Source of the DNA: Thermomonas fusca DSM 15424
GTDB lineage: Bacteria > Pseudomonadota > Gammaproteobacteria > Xanthomonadales > Xanthomonadaceae
Direction of reading: 5' to 3'
DNA length: 64,000 nucleotides
NCBI RefSeq assembly: GCF_000423885.1
Contig: NZ_AUIV01000010.1
Location: forward strand, 1 to 64,000
The notes under the pieces are model-generated. The model was not told where the DNA came from. It was given only the letters and a program-made list of their open reading frames with translations, and did no database searches. Shown piece by piece: positions 1 to 7,494 of this stretch; the stretch's first letter is position 1; the number at the start of each line of letters is the position of its first letter. Position numbers and translations under genes: made by a program.

Positions 1-340
1 CCAGCGGGATCGTCGCCATGCCGAGCGCTGGGAGCACTGCAAGGCCAGCCTGCGGGCGAAGGTGGAGCACCCGTTCCGGGTGATCAAGCGGCAGTTTGGC
101 TACGTCAAGGTCCGCTATCGCGGTCTTGCGAAGAACAGCGCGCAGGTGCAGACCTTGTTCGCCCTGTCGAATCTGTGGATGGCGCGCCGGCAATTGCTGC
201 CGGCGGCGGGATCAGTGCGCCTGTAAGGCGGGGAAACCCGCCGGAAAACGCCGGAAACGGCGCGTAAAGGCGGTGACGAAGCAAAAAAGCTGCTCTGTGG
301 CCCAGGATTGAAGCCTCAGGGTGTGTTGATCAGACCTTCC
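1..340 (+). mobile_element. Right end of an IS5-family insertion sequence
   Basis: The transposase end is followed by about 90 nt of non-coding DNA and then by a terminus that, read inward on the minus strand from 340, begins GGAAGGTCTGATCAACAC. IS5-group elements characteristically start with GGAAGGT. The next four bases, 341-344, are CTAG, which fits the YTAR target duplicated by IS5. The left end and the second target copy are outside the window. The boundary is inferred from the terminus pattern. Confidence 0.7.
2..226 (+). CDS. IS5-family transposase, C-terminal part (cut by window edge)
   Basis: The reading frame is open from the left edge to TAA at 224-226 and gives 74 residues. The stretch [14 protein letters not shown] followed by [10 protein letters not shown] and [15 protein letters not shown] is the typical C-terminus of IS5-group DDE transposases; the E of VEHPFR is in the region of the last catalytic acidic residue of the family. 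The N-terminus lies outside the window, so it cannot be judged whether the gene is intact. It reads toward ssb and ends 114 nt before the inferred insertion-sequence end. Confidence 0.85.
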   Translation, partial: QRDRRHAERWEHCKASLRAKVEHPFRVIKRQFGYVKVRYRGLAKNSAQVQTLFALSNLWMARRQLLPAAGSVRL

Positions 341-500
341 CTAGTCCACCGGTTGGCGGCTGAGGTAGGCATGCCCTTCAACTCAAGAACGGCGGGATGG
401 CTTGCCTAGTCCGCCGTATTCCGGGCAGGGCGGGAGTAGCCCCCGGCCTGCTATCATGATCACAGTACCTCCAACAGGTTAGGTGGTTCCAAGGGAGCTT

Positions 501-564
501 CAAAAGTTATCAGCAACTTTTGGAACTTATCCACTTACTTTTGGCACTTATCACTAACTTTTGG
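501..564 (+). repeat. Reiterated ACTTTTGG leader repeats upstream of ssb
   Basis: The octamer ACTTTTGG occurs at 516-523, 537-544 and 557-564, spaced 21 and 20 bp apart, with the related spacers ACTTATCCACTT and ACTTATCACTA between copies. The first copy also forms a perfect 8-bp inverted repeat with CAAAAGTT at 501-508. The block is strikingly AT-rich for this genome and ends 23 bp before the ssb start. It could be an operator array or a structured leader; no known box (LexA, DnaA) is matched. The rest of 227-587 holds only the IS end and no gene. Confidence 0.6.
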
Positions 565-587
565 CATAAAGCACAGCGAGGCAGCAC

Positions 588-1118
588 ATGGCACGCGGCG
601 TGAACAAAGTGATCCTGGTCGGCAACCTCGGCAACGATCCCGACGTGAAGTACACCCAGGGCGGGATGGCGATCACCACGCTGAGCGTGGCCACCACCAA
701 CGTGCGCAAGGACAAGGATGGCCAGCAGATCGAGAAGACCGAATGGCACCGCGTCAAGCTGTTCGGCAAGCTCGGCGAGATTGCCGGCGAGTACCTGAAG
801 AAAGGCCGCCAGGTCTATATCGAGGGGCGCCTTGAGTACGGCTCCTACGACAAGGACGGGGTCAAGCACTACACCACCGACATCATCGCGGACGAGATGC
901 AGATGATCGGCGGCGGTGAGGGCCAGCGCGGTGGCGGCGAGGGTGGCGGTGGCTACCAGCAGCGCGGCGGCGGCGAAGGCGGCGGCTACCAGCGTGGCGG
1001 TGGCAGCGGCGGCGACCGTCCGCAGCGCAGCGCTCCGGCCCAGCGCCGCGAACCGGCGCAGGCACCGGCCAAGCCGGCCTTCGACGACGTGCCGTTCGAC
1101 GACGATATCCCGTTCTAG
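588..1118 (+). CDS. ssb: Single-stranded DNA-binding protein SSB
   Basis: SSB coats single-stranded DNA as a tetramer during replication, recombination and repair and recruits partner enzymes through its C-terminal tip. Residues 1-107 form the OB fold ([13 protein letters not shown] near the start, KTEWHRV in the middle). About 108-150 is a Gly/Gln/Arg-rich disordered linker. The final six residues DDDIPF are the canonical partner-binding tip. At 176 residues it matches the E. coli protein (178). The ATG at 588 has only a modest purine-rich ribosome site (GCGAGGCA). The gene has no uvrA neighbour and is preceded by the ACTTTTGG repeats. Confidence 0.97.
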   Translation: MARGVNKVILVGNLGNDPDVKYTQGGMAITTLSVATTNVRKDKDGQQIEKTEWHRVKLFGKLGEIAGEYLKKGRQVYIEGRLEYGSYDKDGVKHYTTDIIADEMQMIGGGEGQRGGGEGGGGYQQRGGGEGGGYQRGGGSGGDRPQRSAPAQRREPAQAPAKPAFDDVPFDDDIPF

Positions 1119-1163
1119 GAAGCACCTATCTGCCGCCGCGCCTCGCGCGGTCGGGAGTTGAGC

Positions 1164-1673
1164 ATGAGCGGACGCCAGCGCCAGTTGAGCATGGGCTTCC
1201 TCGCCGAGCCGTCGGACGTGAACTTCGGCGGCAAGGTGCACGGCGGGCAGGTGATGCGCTGGATCGACCAGGCCGGTTATGCCGCTGCGGTCGGCTGGAG
1301 CGGCCACTACAGCGTCACGGTGGCGGTGGGCGGGATCCGCTTCGTCGCCCCGATCCGGATCGGCGATCTGGTCGCGGTGCAGGCCACCCTGATCCACACC
1401 GGCACCACCTCGATGCATTTCGCGGTGGACGTGCGCGCCCGTGACCCGCGCGCCGACGAGGCCGATGCGCGGCTGTGCACCCACTGCGTGATCGTGTTCG
1501 TGGCGCTGGATGCGCCGGAAGGCTCGCCGGTGCCGGTGCCGCCGTGGCAGCCGCGCAGCGAGGACGATCGCAAGCTGGCCGAATACGCACAGCAAGTGAT
1601 GGCGCTGGGCCGCGACGTGGAGCAGGCGGTGGCGCGCTACCGCCAGGCCGCCGTCGACGCCCGCAAACAGTGA
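1164..1673 (+). CDS. Acyl-CoA thioesterase, hotdog fold
   Basis: A YciA/BFIT-type hotdog thioesterase that hydrolyses acyl-CoA to free acid and CoA in the cytoplasm. NFGGKVHGGQVMRWID at about 20-35 carries the N and HGG residues typical of the family, followed by the long central helix and the strand VAVGGIRFVAPIRIGD. Length 169 aa equals one hotdog domain plus a C-terminal helical tail rich in R, Q and A. I chose ATG 1164 over the TTG at 1158 because GGGAG lies six bases upstream of it. Substrate chain length cannot be told from sequence. Confidence 0.85.
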   Translation: MSGRQRQLSMGFLAEPSDVNFGGKVHGGQVMRWIDQAGYAAAVGWSGHYSVTVAVGGIRFVAPIRIGDLVAVQATLIHTGTTSMHFAVDVRARDPRADEADARLCTHCVIVFVALDAPEGSPVPVPPWQPRSEDDRKLAEYAQQVMALGRDVEQAVARYRQAAVDARKQ

Positions 1674-1693
1674 CGCCGCCCGCAGGCGGCGTC
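1672..1693 (+). terminator. Hairpin at the convergent end of the thioesterase gene
   Basis: GACGCCGCC at 1672-1680 pairs perfectly with GGCGGCGTC at 1685-1693 across a 4-nt loop, overlapping the stop codon. No T-run follows, so it may act as a 3' end-stabilising hairpin rather than a strict intrinsic terminator. It lies between two convergent genes. Confidence 0.5.
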
Positions 1694-1719
1694 ATCGGCA
1701 CGGATTGGAGACTGCCGGC

Positions 1720-2385
1720 TCAGCTGCCGGCGGCCACGCGCCGCGCCTCCAGATACTTCTGCGCCCAATAGCCGCTGGTCAGGCTGGAGACGGTTACGTC
1801 GCGGCCGGTGCGCGGCGCGTGCAGGAACTTGCCCTCGCCGATGTAGATGCCGACGTGGTCGATGTGGCCGCGCTTGCCGAAGAACACCAGATCGCCTTCG
1901 GCCAGCGCGTCGCGGCTGGCGACCTTGGTGCCTTCATCGGCCATCGCGCGCGACACCCGCGGCAGGTCGATGCCGATGGTGCGGAACACGTAACCCACCA
2001 GGCCGCTGCAGTCGAAGCCGCTTTCCGGCGAGCTGCCGCCCCAGCGATACGGCGTGCCGAGCAGGGAGAACGCGCGCTGCAGCACGGTCTTGACCAGCGA
2101 CGGACTGGTCGGCGCGTCCTTGGACTTCTGCAGGATGGCCAGCTGAGCAGCCAGCGGCGCGGTATCGGGGGTGGCGATGGCGGCCGGGGCCGGCAGCGCC
2201 AGCGCAGCGGCCGATGCGGCCTGCGGTGCGGGATCGGCCTTGGAAATCGCGGGATTCATCGCCAGTGCCGGCAGGCTGCCCGCCAAGAGGGCCAGGGCAA
2301 GGGCCAGTCGGAGCACGCGACGGGAGCGCGGTGCGGAATGGCCGTGGTGCAGGTTCGCTGTCTTCACGCGGTCATCACGAAGCAA
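1720..2385 (-). CDS. Secreted NlpC/P60 (C40) peptidase
   Basis: A cell-wall endopeptidase of the NlpC/P60 family, expected to cut stem peptides in the periplasm. The N-terminus has a basic stretch followed by a hydrophobic core ending LPALA, a Sec signal peptide without a lipobox. After an Ala/Pro-rich linker the catalytic domain starts near 100. Cys126 sits in GFDCSGLVGYVF, His177 in DHVGIYIG, and His189 in FLHAP supplies the third residue. The start is uncertain: TTG at 2385 gives 221 aa and GTG at 2367 is an alternative; neither has a clear ribosome site. It is a tandem paralogue of the next gene upstream. Confidence 0.88.
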   Translation of the reverse strand: MLRDDRVKTANLHHGHSAPRSRRVLRLALALALLAGSLPALAMNPAISKADPAPQAASAAALALPAPAAIATPDTAPLAAQLAILQKSKDAPTSPSLVKTVLQRAFSLLGTPYRWGGSSPESGFDCSGLVGYVFRTIGIDLPRVSRAMADEGTKVASRDALAEGDLVFFGKRGHIDHVGIYIGEGKFLHAPRTGRDVTVSSLTSGYWAQKYLEARRVAAGS

Positions 2386-2513
2386 AAACAGGGGCGACTA
2401 TGCCTGCGATGACGGGTCGGGAAGTTCAGAAACTGTTAGCTGGCGCAAGATGAATAGGCAGGAATTCACATATCCATCATCGGGATGCGAGCTTTCGTGA
2501 CGGGCTTCACGTT

Positions 2514-3074
2514 TCACTTCAGCAGCCGTCTCGCCCCGGAGTAATGGTCGATCCACCAGTGTCCGTCCAGGGAATCAAGCCGGACCGTACCGCCGCTGCT
2601 GGGCGCATGGACGAAGCGGCCCTGGCCCACATAGATGCCAACGTGGCTGACCTGCCCGCCACTGCCGAAGAACACCAGGTCACCGCTGGCCAGCCGTTCC
2701 GGGCGGATAGGTGGCCCCTGCAGGCCTGCCAGTTCGCGGGTGGTGCGCGGCAGGCGCAGGTCCAGCATGTCGCGGAACACGTAGCCGACCAGGCCACTGC
2801 AGTCGAAGCCGCCTTCCGGGGTATTGCCGCCGTAGCGGTAGGGCGTGCCGACCAGGCTGATGGCGCGCATCAGCACCGCGTTGGCCTTGGCCGAGTCGGC
2901 CGGCTCCACCATCGGCCAGTCGCGCACGCCGGCGCGTGGCGGCGCGTGACGGGTGGTTTCGCCGCCGCCGCAGCCGGCCAGCACGGCGGCCAGCAGCAGG
3001 GCCGGCAATGGCGCAAGCGCGGCGCAGCGTCGATAATGCGCGCCCGGTCGCTGGATGCAGTCGGCTGGTTCCAT
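2514..3074 (-). CDS. NlpC/P60 (C40) peptidase, lipoprotein
   Basis: Second NlpC/P60 peptidase, 186 aa from ATG 3074. ALLLAAVLAGC gives a lipobox with Cys35 as the lipidated residue, so this copy should be membrane-anchored, like Spr/MepS. Catalytic Cys92 lies in FDCSGLVGYVF, His144 in SHVGIYVG and His156 in FVHAP. It shares GTPYR, FDCSGLVGYVF, GDLVFFG and HVGIY with the adjacent paralogue, indicating duplication. A longer TTG start at 3110 is possible but would put extra residues before the signal sequence. It is divergent from slyD. Confidence 0.87.
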   Translation of the reverse strand: MEPADCIQRPGAHYRRCAALAPLPALLLAAVLAGCGGGETTRHAPPRAGVRDWPMVEPADSAKANAVLMRAISLVGTPYRYGGNTPEGGFDCSGLVGYVFRDMLDLRLPRTTRELAGLQGPPIRPERLASGDLVFFGSGGQVSHVGIYVGQGRFVHAPSSGGTVRLDSLDGHWWIDHYSGARRLLK

Positions 3075-3136
3075 CCCTCGCAGTGTTGCCGCAACCGCAT
3101 GCGGCGGCAAGCGCCCAACCGATTGGCAGGCACATC

Positions 3137-3619
3137 ATGAAGATCGAAAAAGACCGCGTTGTCCGTTTCCACTACGCCGTGGCCGAAGCCGGCAAGGAGC
3201 AGCTGGAAAGCTCGAAGGCGGTGGGCGAGCCGCTGGCCATCCTGTTCGGCCGCGGGCAGATCATCCCTGGTCTGGAAAAGGCGATGGACGGCCGCGAAGC
3301 CGGCGACAGCTTCAAGGCCGCGGTCACCGCCGGCGATGCCTACGGCGAGCGCCGCGACGGCCTGAGCCAGCGCATTCCCAAGAAGCACTTCGGCGAGCAG
3401 AAGCTGGCGCCGGGCATGCAGGTGGTGCTCAACACCAACTTCGGCCCGCGCGCGGTGACCATCCAGAAGGTGGGCATGAGCGTGGTCGACGTGGACCTGA
3501 ACCACCCGATGGCCGGCAAGGACCTGGAGTTCGACATCGAGATCATCGAAGTGCGTGAGGCCAGCGAGGAAGAAATCGCCCACGGCCACGTGCATGGCGA
3601 GGGCGGCCACGCGCATTGA
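3137..3619 (+). CDS. slyD: FKBP-type peptidyl-prolyl isomerase SlyD
   Basis: Cytoplasmic prolyl isomerase and chaperone with a metal-binding tail. The split FKBP domain is recognisable from RVVRFHYAV at the N-terminus, GRGQIIPGLEKAMDG (about 38-52), and the return to FKBP after the insert-in-flap chaperone segment (residues about 70-128). The C-terminus HGHVHGEGGHAH is a short His-rich nickel-binding tail. 160 aa. ATG 3137 has GCAGG six bases upstream. The gene is followed by an exceptional series of hairpins. Confidence 0.93.
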   Translation: MKIEKDRVVRFHYAVAEAGKEQLESSKAVGEPLAILFGRGQIIPGLEKAMDGREAGDSFKAAVTAGDAYGERRDGLSQRIPKKHFGEQKLAPGMQVVLNTNFGPRAVTIQKVGMSVVDVDLNHPMAGKDLEFDIEIIEVREASEEEIAHGHVHGEGGHAH

Positions 3620-3736
3620 TCCATGCGCAGCATGGATCAATGCCAAAGTTTGCCGTGCAAACTTCGGGCCCCGGCTGTTAGCGGCCAGACCCCCCATTCG
3701 CGCCTGCGGCGCGAATCGCCCCCTGACTCAGGGGGC
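3616..3736 (+). repeat. Array of four perfect inverted repeats behind slyD
   Basis: Four perfect palindromes follow one another: 3616-3640 (11-bp arms TTGATCCATGC, loop GCA, overlapping the slyD stop), 3646-3664 (8-bp arms AAGTTTGC, loop CGT), 3696-3716 (9-bp arms ATTCGCGCC, loop TGC) and 3718-3736 (arms GCCCCCTGA around a single C). Their arms are unrelated in sequence, so this is not one repeated unit. Each would form a compact RNA hairpin in the slyD 3' region. A fifth, terminator-like one follows. Confidence 0.8.
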
Positions 3737-3752
3737 CGGATGAAAGCATCAT

Positions 3753-3786
3753 CGCGAACGGCCCGCAATGCGGGCCGTTCGCGTTT
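3753..3786 (+). terminator. Intrinsic-type terminator after slyD
   Basis: CGCGAACGGCCCGC at 3753-3766 pairs perfectly with 3770-3783 over the loop AAT, and a short T-run (TTT) follows. A 14-bp GC-rich stem with three T residues fits a strong stop for slyD transcription about 105 bp before the next gene. Confidence 0.75.
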
Positions 3787-3891
3787 GCGGATCGCGGACA
3801 TGGCGCCATGCCGCTGCGGGCAGGTGGTGGGCTGTCCCGCCGGCCTTGGGGCCGTGATAATGGGCGATCTTTCCAGCGGACGCCGAACATC

Positions 3892-5163
3892 GTGAGCGCA
3901 ACCATCGCCGAAGAATCCATCGATTGCCTCGTGGTCGGAGCCGGCGTGTCCGGGCTGGCCACCGCGCTGGCGCTGCTCGACGATGGCCGCGAAGTGACGG
4001 TGATCGACGCCGGCAAGATCGGCGCCGGCGCATCGCATGGCAACTGCGGCACGCTCACCCCCAGCCACGCGCCGCCGCTGGCCGGGCCGAATACGCTGCT
4101 GCGCGCCGCGCGCTGGATGTTCACCCCCGACGCACCGCTGTACATCAAGCCCACCCTGAATCCGGACACACTGCGCTGGATGCTGGGTTTCATGCAGCGC
4201 TGCAACCACCGCGACTACGTGGCCAGCGCCCGCGCCAAGTTCACCCTGCTGTCCGACTCGCGCCAGCGCATCCAGCAGTGGGTGGAGCGCTACGCGCTGG
4301 ACTGCGAGTTCGCCGAGACCGGCGAGGACTACGTGTTCAAGACCCGCCGTGACATGGATCGCGAACTGGGCGACGTGCCGCTGCTGCGCGAGCTGGGCGT
4401 GGACGTGGAGATCGTCGAAGGCCGGGATTACGAAGCGCGCGACCCTGCCTTCAAGCCCGGCCTGGCCGGCGCGATGTGCTTCCGCGGCGACGCTGCGCTG
4501 CGCCCGGACCGCTATGTTGCCGAACTGGCGCGGGTGGTGCGCGAGCGCGGCGGGCGGATCATCGAGCACTGCCCGCTGCAGTCGCTGGAGTCCGGCGCAC
4601 AAGGCGTGCTGGCCAGCACCGCGCAGGGGCGGCTGCGCGCGCGCGACGTCATCCTGGCCACCGGCGCATGGTCGCCGCAGATCGCCAATGCGGTCGGCCT
4701 GCCGTGGCTGCGCAAGACCATCCAGCCGGGCAAGGGTTATTCGATCACCTACAGCTCGCCGCAGCTGGCGCCGAAGCGGCCGGTCATCCTGTATGAACCC
4801 TCGGTCTGCGTGACCGCCTGGGGCAGCGGCTATCGGCTGGGCAGCACGATGGAATTCACCGGCTTCGATGACAGCCTCAACGAGAAGCGGCTGGGCGCGC
4901 TGGAGCGCGGCGCGGCGCAGTTCCTGCACCATCCGGTCGGCCCGGAAGTGCGCGAGAAGTGGTGCGGCTGGCGGCCGATGAGCCGCGACGACATCCCGCT
5001 GATCGGGCGCGCGCCCGGCCATCCGCACCTGTGGATGGCGGTCGGCCACGGCATGATGGGGGTGAGCATGAGCGCCAGCACCGGCCAGCTGCTGGCCGAC
5101 ATGATCGCCGGCCGCATGCCCTGCGTGAACCCGGCGCCATTCGATCCGGTGCGGTTCGCCTGA
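3892..5163 (+). CDS. dadA: FAD-dependent D-amino-acid dehydrogenase (DadA-like)
   Basis: Oxidises D-amino acids to 2-oxo acids, passing electrons to the respiratory chain at the inner membrane. The dinucleotide-binding motif VVGAGVSG is at about 14-21, followed by a DadA-like GNCGTLTPSHAPPLAGP substrate-side stretch. The C-terminus WCGWRPMSRDDIPLIGR and HGMMGVSMSASTGQL closes the FAD site. GTG 3892 gives 423 aa, close to known DadA proteins; an upstream ATG at 3808 would add 28 residues lacking family resemblance. No alanine racemase gene is adjacent, so the exact D-amino acid is inferred. A small membrane protein follows after 19 bp. Confidence 0.82.
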   Translation: MSATIAEESIDCLVVGAGVSGLATALALLDDGREVTVIDAGKIGAGASHGNCGTLTPSHAPPLAGPNTLLRAARWMFTPDAPLYIKPTLNPDTLRWMLGFMQRCNHRDYVASARAKFTLLSDSRQRIQQWVERYALDCEFAETGEDYVFKTRRDMDRELGDVPLLRELGVDVEIVEGRDYEARDPAFKPGLAGAMCFRGDAALRPDRYVAELARVVRERGGRIIEHCPLQSLESGAQGVLASTAQGRLRARDVILATGAWSPQIANAVGLPWLRKTIQPGKGYSITYSSPQLAPKRPVILYEPSVCVTAWGSGYRLGSTMEFTGFDDSLNEKRLGALERGAAQFLHHPVGPEVREKWCGWRPMSRDDIPLIGRAPGHPHLWMAVGHGMMGVSMSASTGQLLADMIAGRMPCVNPAPFDPVRFA

Positions 5164-5182
5164 TCTGCCAGGGAGCCCGATA

Positions 5183-5371
5183 ATGACCACCAGCAAGGCC
5201 CGCAGTGACTTCCGCATGCGCCTGCTGGCGCTGGCGATCCTCGCCGCTGCGGCCTGGCTGGTCTACTGGCTGCTGGGCAAGTTGTTCCCGTCCGAGCTGC
5301 ACGCCACCGCTGGTTGGCTGGCGGCGCGGTTGCATGCGTTGATCCGCTGGGTCAGCGGCTGGATCGCTTAG
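5183..5371 (+). CDS. Small membrane protein of unknown function
   Basis: 62 residues. I do not recognise a family. A basic N-terminus ([13 protein letters not shown]) is followed by one strongly hydrophobic segment ([19 protein letters not shown], about 14-32) and an amphipathic, Trp-containing tail. The ATG has GGGAG seven bases upstream, one of the clearest ribosome sites of the region, and the gene starts 19 bp after the dehydrogenase stop, so co-expression is likely. It may assist or anchor the dehydrogenase; that is inference only. Confidence 0.65.
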   Translation: MTTSKARSDFRMRLLALAILAAAAWLVYWLLGKLFPSELHATAGWLAARLHALIRWVSGWIA

Positions 5372-5413
5372 GACTGCGCGGCATCGCGGCGAAGCGTGTG
5401 TCGACGCTGCGGA

Positions 5414-7303
5414 TCAGACTTCCAGCGTCGCCAGATCGCCCTTCTGTTCCAGCCAGCTCTTGCGGTCGGAGGCGCGCTTCTTGGCCAGCAGCATGTCCAT
5501 CAGCGAGCGGGTGGCGGTGTCGTCGTCGACGGTGAGCTGCACCAGCCGGCGGGTGTCCACGTGCATGGTGGACTCGCGCAGCTGCTGCGGGTTCATTTCG
5601 CCCAGGCCCTTGAAGCGGGTGACGTTGATCTGGCCCTTGAGCTTCTCGCGCTGGATCTTCTCCAGCAGCAGCCGCTTTTCTTCCTCGTCCAGCGCGTAGA
5701 ACACCTGCTTGCCCACGTCCACGCGGAACAGCGGCGGCATCGCCACGAACACATGGCCGGCGGCGACCAGCGCGGGGAAATGCTTGAGGAACAGCGCGGT
5801 GAGCAGGGTGGCGATATGCAGGCCGTCGCTGTCGGCGTCGGCCAGGATCACCACCTTGCCGTAGCGCAGGCCGTCGATCTCCTCCTTGCCCGGGTCGCAG
5901 CCGATGGCAACGGCGAGGTCGTGCACTTCCTGCGAGCCCAGCACCTGCCCGGAAGCCACTTCCCAGGTGTTCAGGATCTTGCCGCGCAGCGGCAGGATGG
6001 CCTGGAAATCCTTGTCGCGGGCCTGCTTGGCGCTGCCGCCGGCGGAGTCGCCCTCGACCAGGAACAGCTCGGTGCGCGACAGGTCCTGGCTGATGCAATC
6101 GGCCAGCTTGCCGGGCAGGGCCGGCCCCTGCGTCACCTTCTTGCGGACGATCTGCTTTTCGGTCTTCAGCCGCGCCGAGGCGCGCTCGATGGCCAGCTGC
6201 GCGATCTTCTCGCCGAACTCGGTGTGGGCGTTGAGCCACAGGCTGAAGGCGTCGTGCGCGGCGCCCTCGACGAAACCCGCGGCCTGGCGCGAGGACAGGC
6301 GCTCCTTGGTCTGGCCGCTGAACTGCGGGTCGGTCATCTTCAGCGACAGCACGAAGGCGACCCGGTCCCACACGTCCTCCGGCGCCAGTTTGACGCCGCG
6401 CGGCAGCAGGTTGCGGAAGTCGCAGAACTCGCGCAGGGCGTCGGTGAAGCCGCTGCGCAGGCCGTTGACGTGGGTGCCGTGCTGGGCGGTGGGAATCAGG
6501 TTGACGTAGCTTTCCTGCACCAGCTCGCCTTCCGGCAGCCAGGCCACCGCCCAGTCCACCACCTCGGTGTCCTTCTTCAGGCTGCCCACGAACAGCTCCG
6601 GCGGCAGCAGCTCGCGGCCGTCCAGTTCGCCCTTCAGGTAGTCACGCAGGCCGTCCTCGTAATACCACTGCAGGCGCTCGCCGCTGGCCTCGTCGAACAG
6701 GTTGACGGTCAGGCCGGGGCAGAGCACCGCCTTGGCGCGCAGCAGGTGCTTGAGCGCGCGCAGGTTGAACTTGGGCGTGTCGAAATACTTCGGGTCCGGC
6801 CAGAAGCGCAGCCGCGTGCCGGTGTTCTTCTTGCCCACGCTGCCGACCACCGACAGCGCCGATGCGCGGTCGCCGTCGGCGAAGGCCATGTGGTATTCGC
6901 TGCCGTCGCGCTTGATGAACACGTCGACCTTGTTCGACAGCGCGTTGACCACGCTGACGCCGACGCCATGCAGGCCGCCGCTGAAGGTGTAGTTCTTGTT
7001 GCTGAACTTGCCGCCGGCGTGCAGGCGGGTGAGGATCAGTTCGACGCCGGGGATCTTCTCCTCCGGGTGGATGTCCACCGGCATGCCGCGGCCGTCGTCG
7101 GACACTTCGCAGCTGCCGTCGGCGTGCAGGGTCACCTCGATGCCGCGGGCATGCCCGGCCAGCGCCTCGTCCACCGCGTTGTCGATGACTTCCTGCGCCA
7201 GGTGGTTCGGGCGGGTGGTGTCGGTGTACATGCCGGGCCGGCGCTTGACCGGGTCCAGACCGGAGAGGACTTCGATGTCGGCGGCGTTGTAGCGGGTGTT
7301 CAT
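5414..7303 (-). CDS. parE: DNA topoisomerase IV subunit B
   Basis: ATPase subunit of topoisomerase IV, which decatenates daughter chromosomes with ParC. The GHKL ATPase domain shows [10 protein letters not shown] (38-47), DDGRGMP (69-75) and [13 protein letters not shown]. The TOPRIM domain has [13 protein letters not shown] and the metal-binding DADSDG. The C-terminal Zn-free tail ends [13 protein letters not shown] and the usual [14 protein letters not shown]. Length 629 aa equals E. coli ParE (630). The absence of the long insert found in many GyrB proteins, and GKILN after the TOPRIM start, favour ParE over GyrB. It is divergent from glk; parC is not in the window. Confidence 0.95.
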   Translation of the reverse strand: MNTRYNAADIEVLSGLDPVKRRPGMYTDTTRPNHLAQEVIDNAVDEALAGHARGIEVTLHADGSCEVSDDGRGMPVDIHPEEKIPGVELILTRLHAGGKFSNKNYTFSGGLHGVGVSVVNALSNKVDVFIKRDGSEYHMAFADGDRASALSVVGSVGKKNTGTRLRFWPDPKYFDTPKFNLRALKHLLRAKAVLCPGLTVNLFDEASGERLQWYYEDGLRDYLKGELDGRELLPPELFVGSLKKDTEVVDWAVAWLPEGELVQESYVNLIPTAQHGTHVNGLRSGFTDALREFCDFRNLLPRGVKLAPEDVWDRVAFVLSLKMTDPQFSGQTKERLSSRQAAGFVEGAAHDAFSLWLNAHTEFGEKIAQLAIERASARLKTEKQIVRKKVTQGPALPGKLADCISQDLSRTELFLVEGDSAGGSAKQARDKDFQAILPLRGKILNTWEVASGQVLGSQEVHDLAVAIGCDPGKEEIDGLRYGKVVILADADSDGLHIATLLTALFLKHFPALVAAGHVFVAMPPLFRVDVGKQVFYALDEEEKRLLLEKIQREKLKGQINVTRFKGLGEMNPQQLRESTMHVDTRRLVQLTVDDDTATRSLMDMLLAKKRASDRKSWLEQKGDLATLEV

Positions 7304-7494
7304 GCGTGCGTGCTGCAGGGGGACGGCGCAGGATGGTCGTCCCGCCTGCCGCGGTCAAGGTTGAACGCGGCCGCGAACCGTGCCACGTCGCGGGTGGATG
7401 GCGGGAAGGCGCGCGGGCGCCGGCGGCCCCGCCTACAATTGCCGCCGGGTCGCCGCGTTGGTGGATCCTTTCCGAAGGCAGGCGACGGCGGCAG

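Noticed and set aside
340..412. CCTAGTCC at 340-347 and 405-412 as target duplication of the IS
   Set aside because: IS5-type elements duplicate four bases flanking both ends; the second copy lies on the same side, so it is a chance or unrelated repeat.
501..522. LexA (SOS) box before ssb
   Set aside because: The inverted repeat CAAAAGTT/AACTTTTG does not match the CTG-N10-CAG form or the Xanthomonas-type LexA site I recall; kept only as an unexplained repeat.
3616..3783. CRISPR array
   Set aside because: The palindromes differ in sequence and spacing; there is no repeated unit with spacers and no cas gene.
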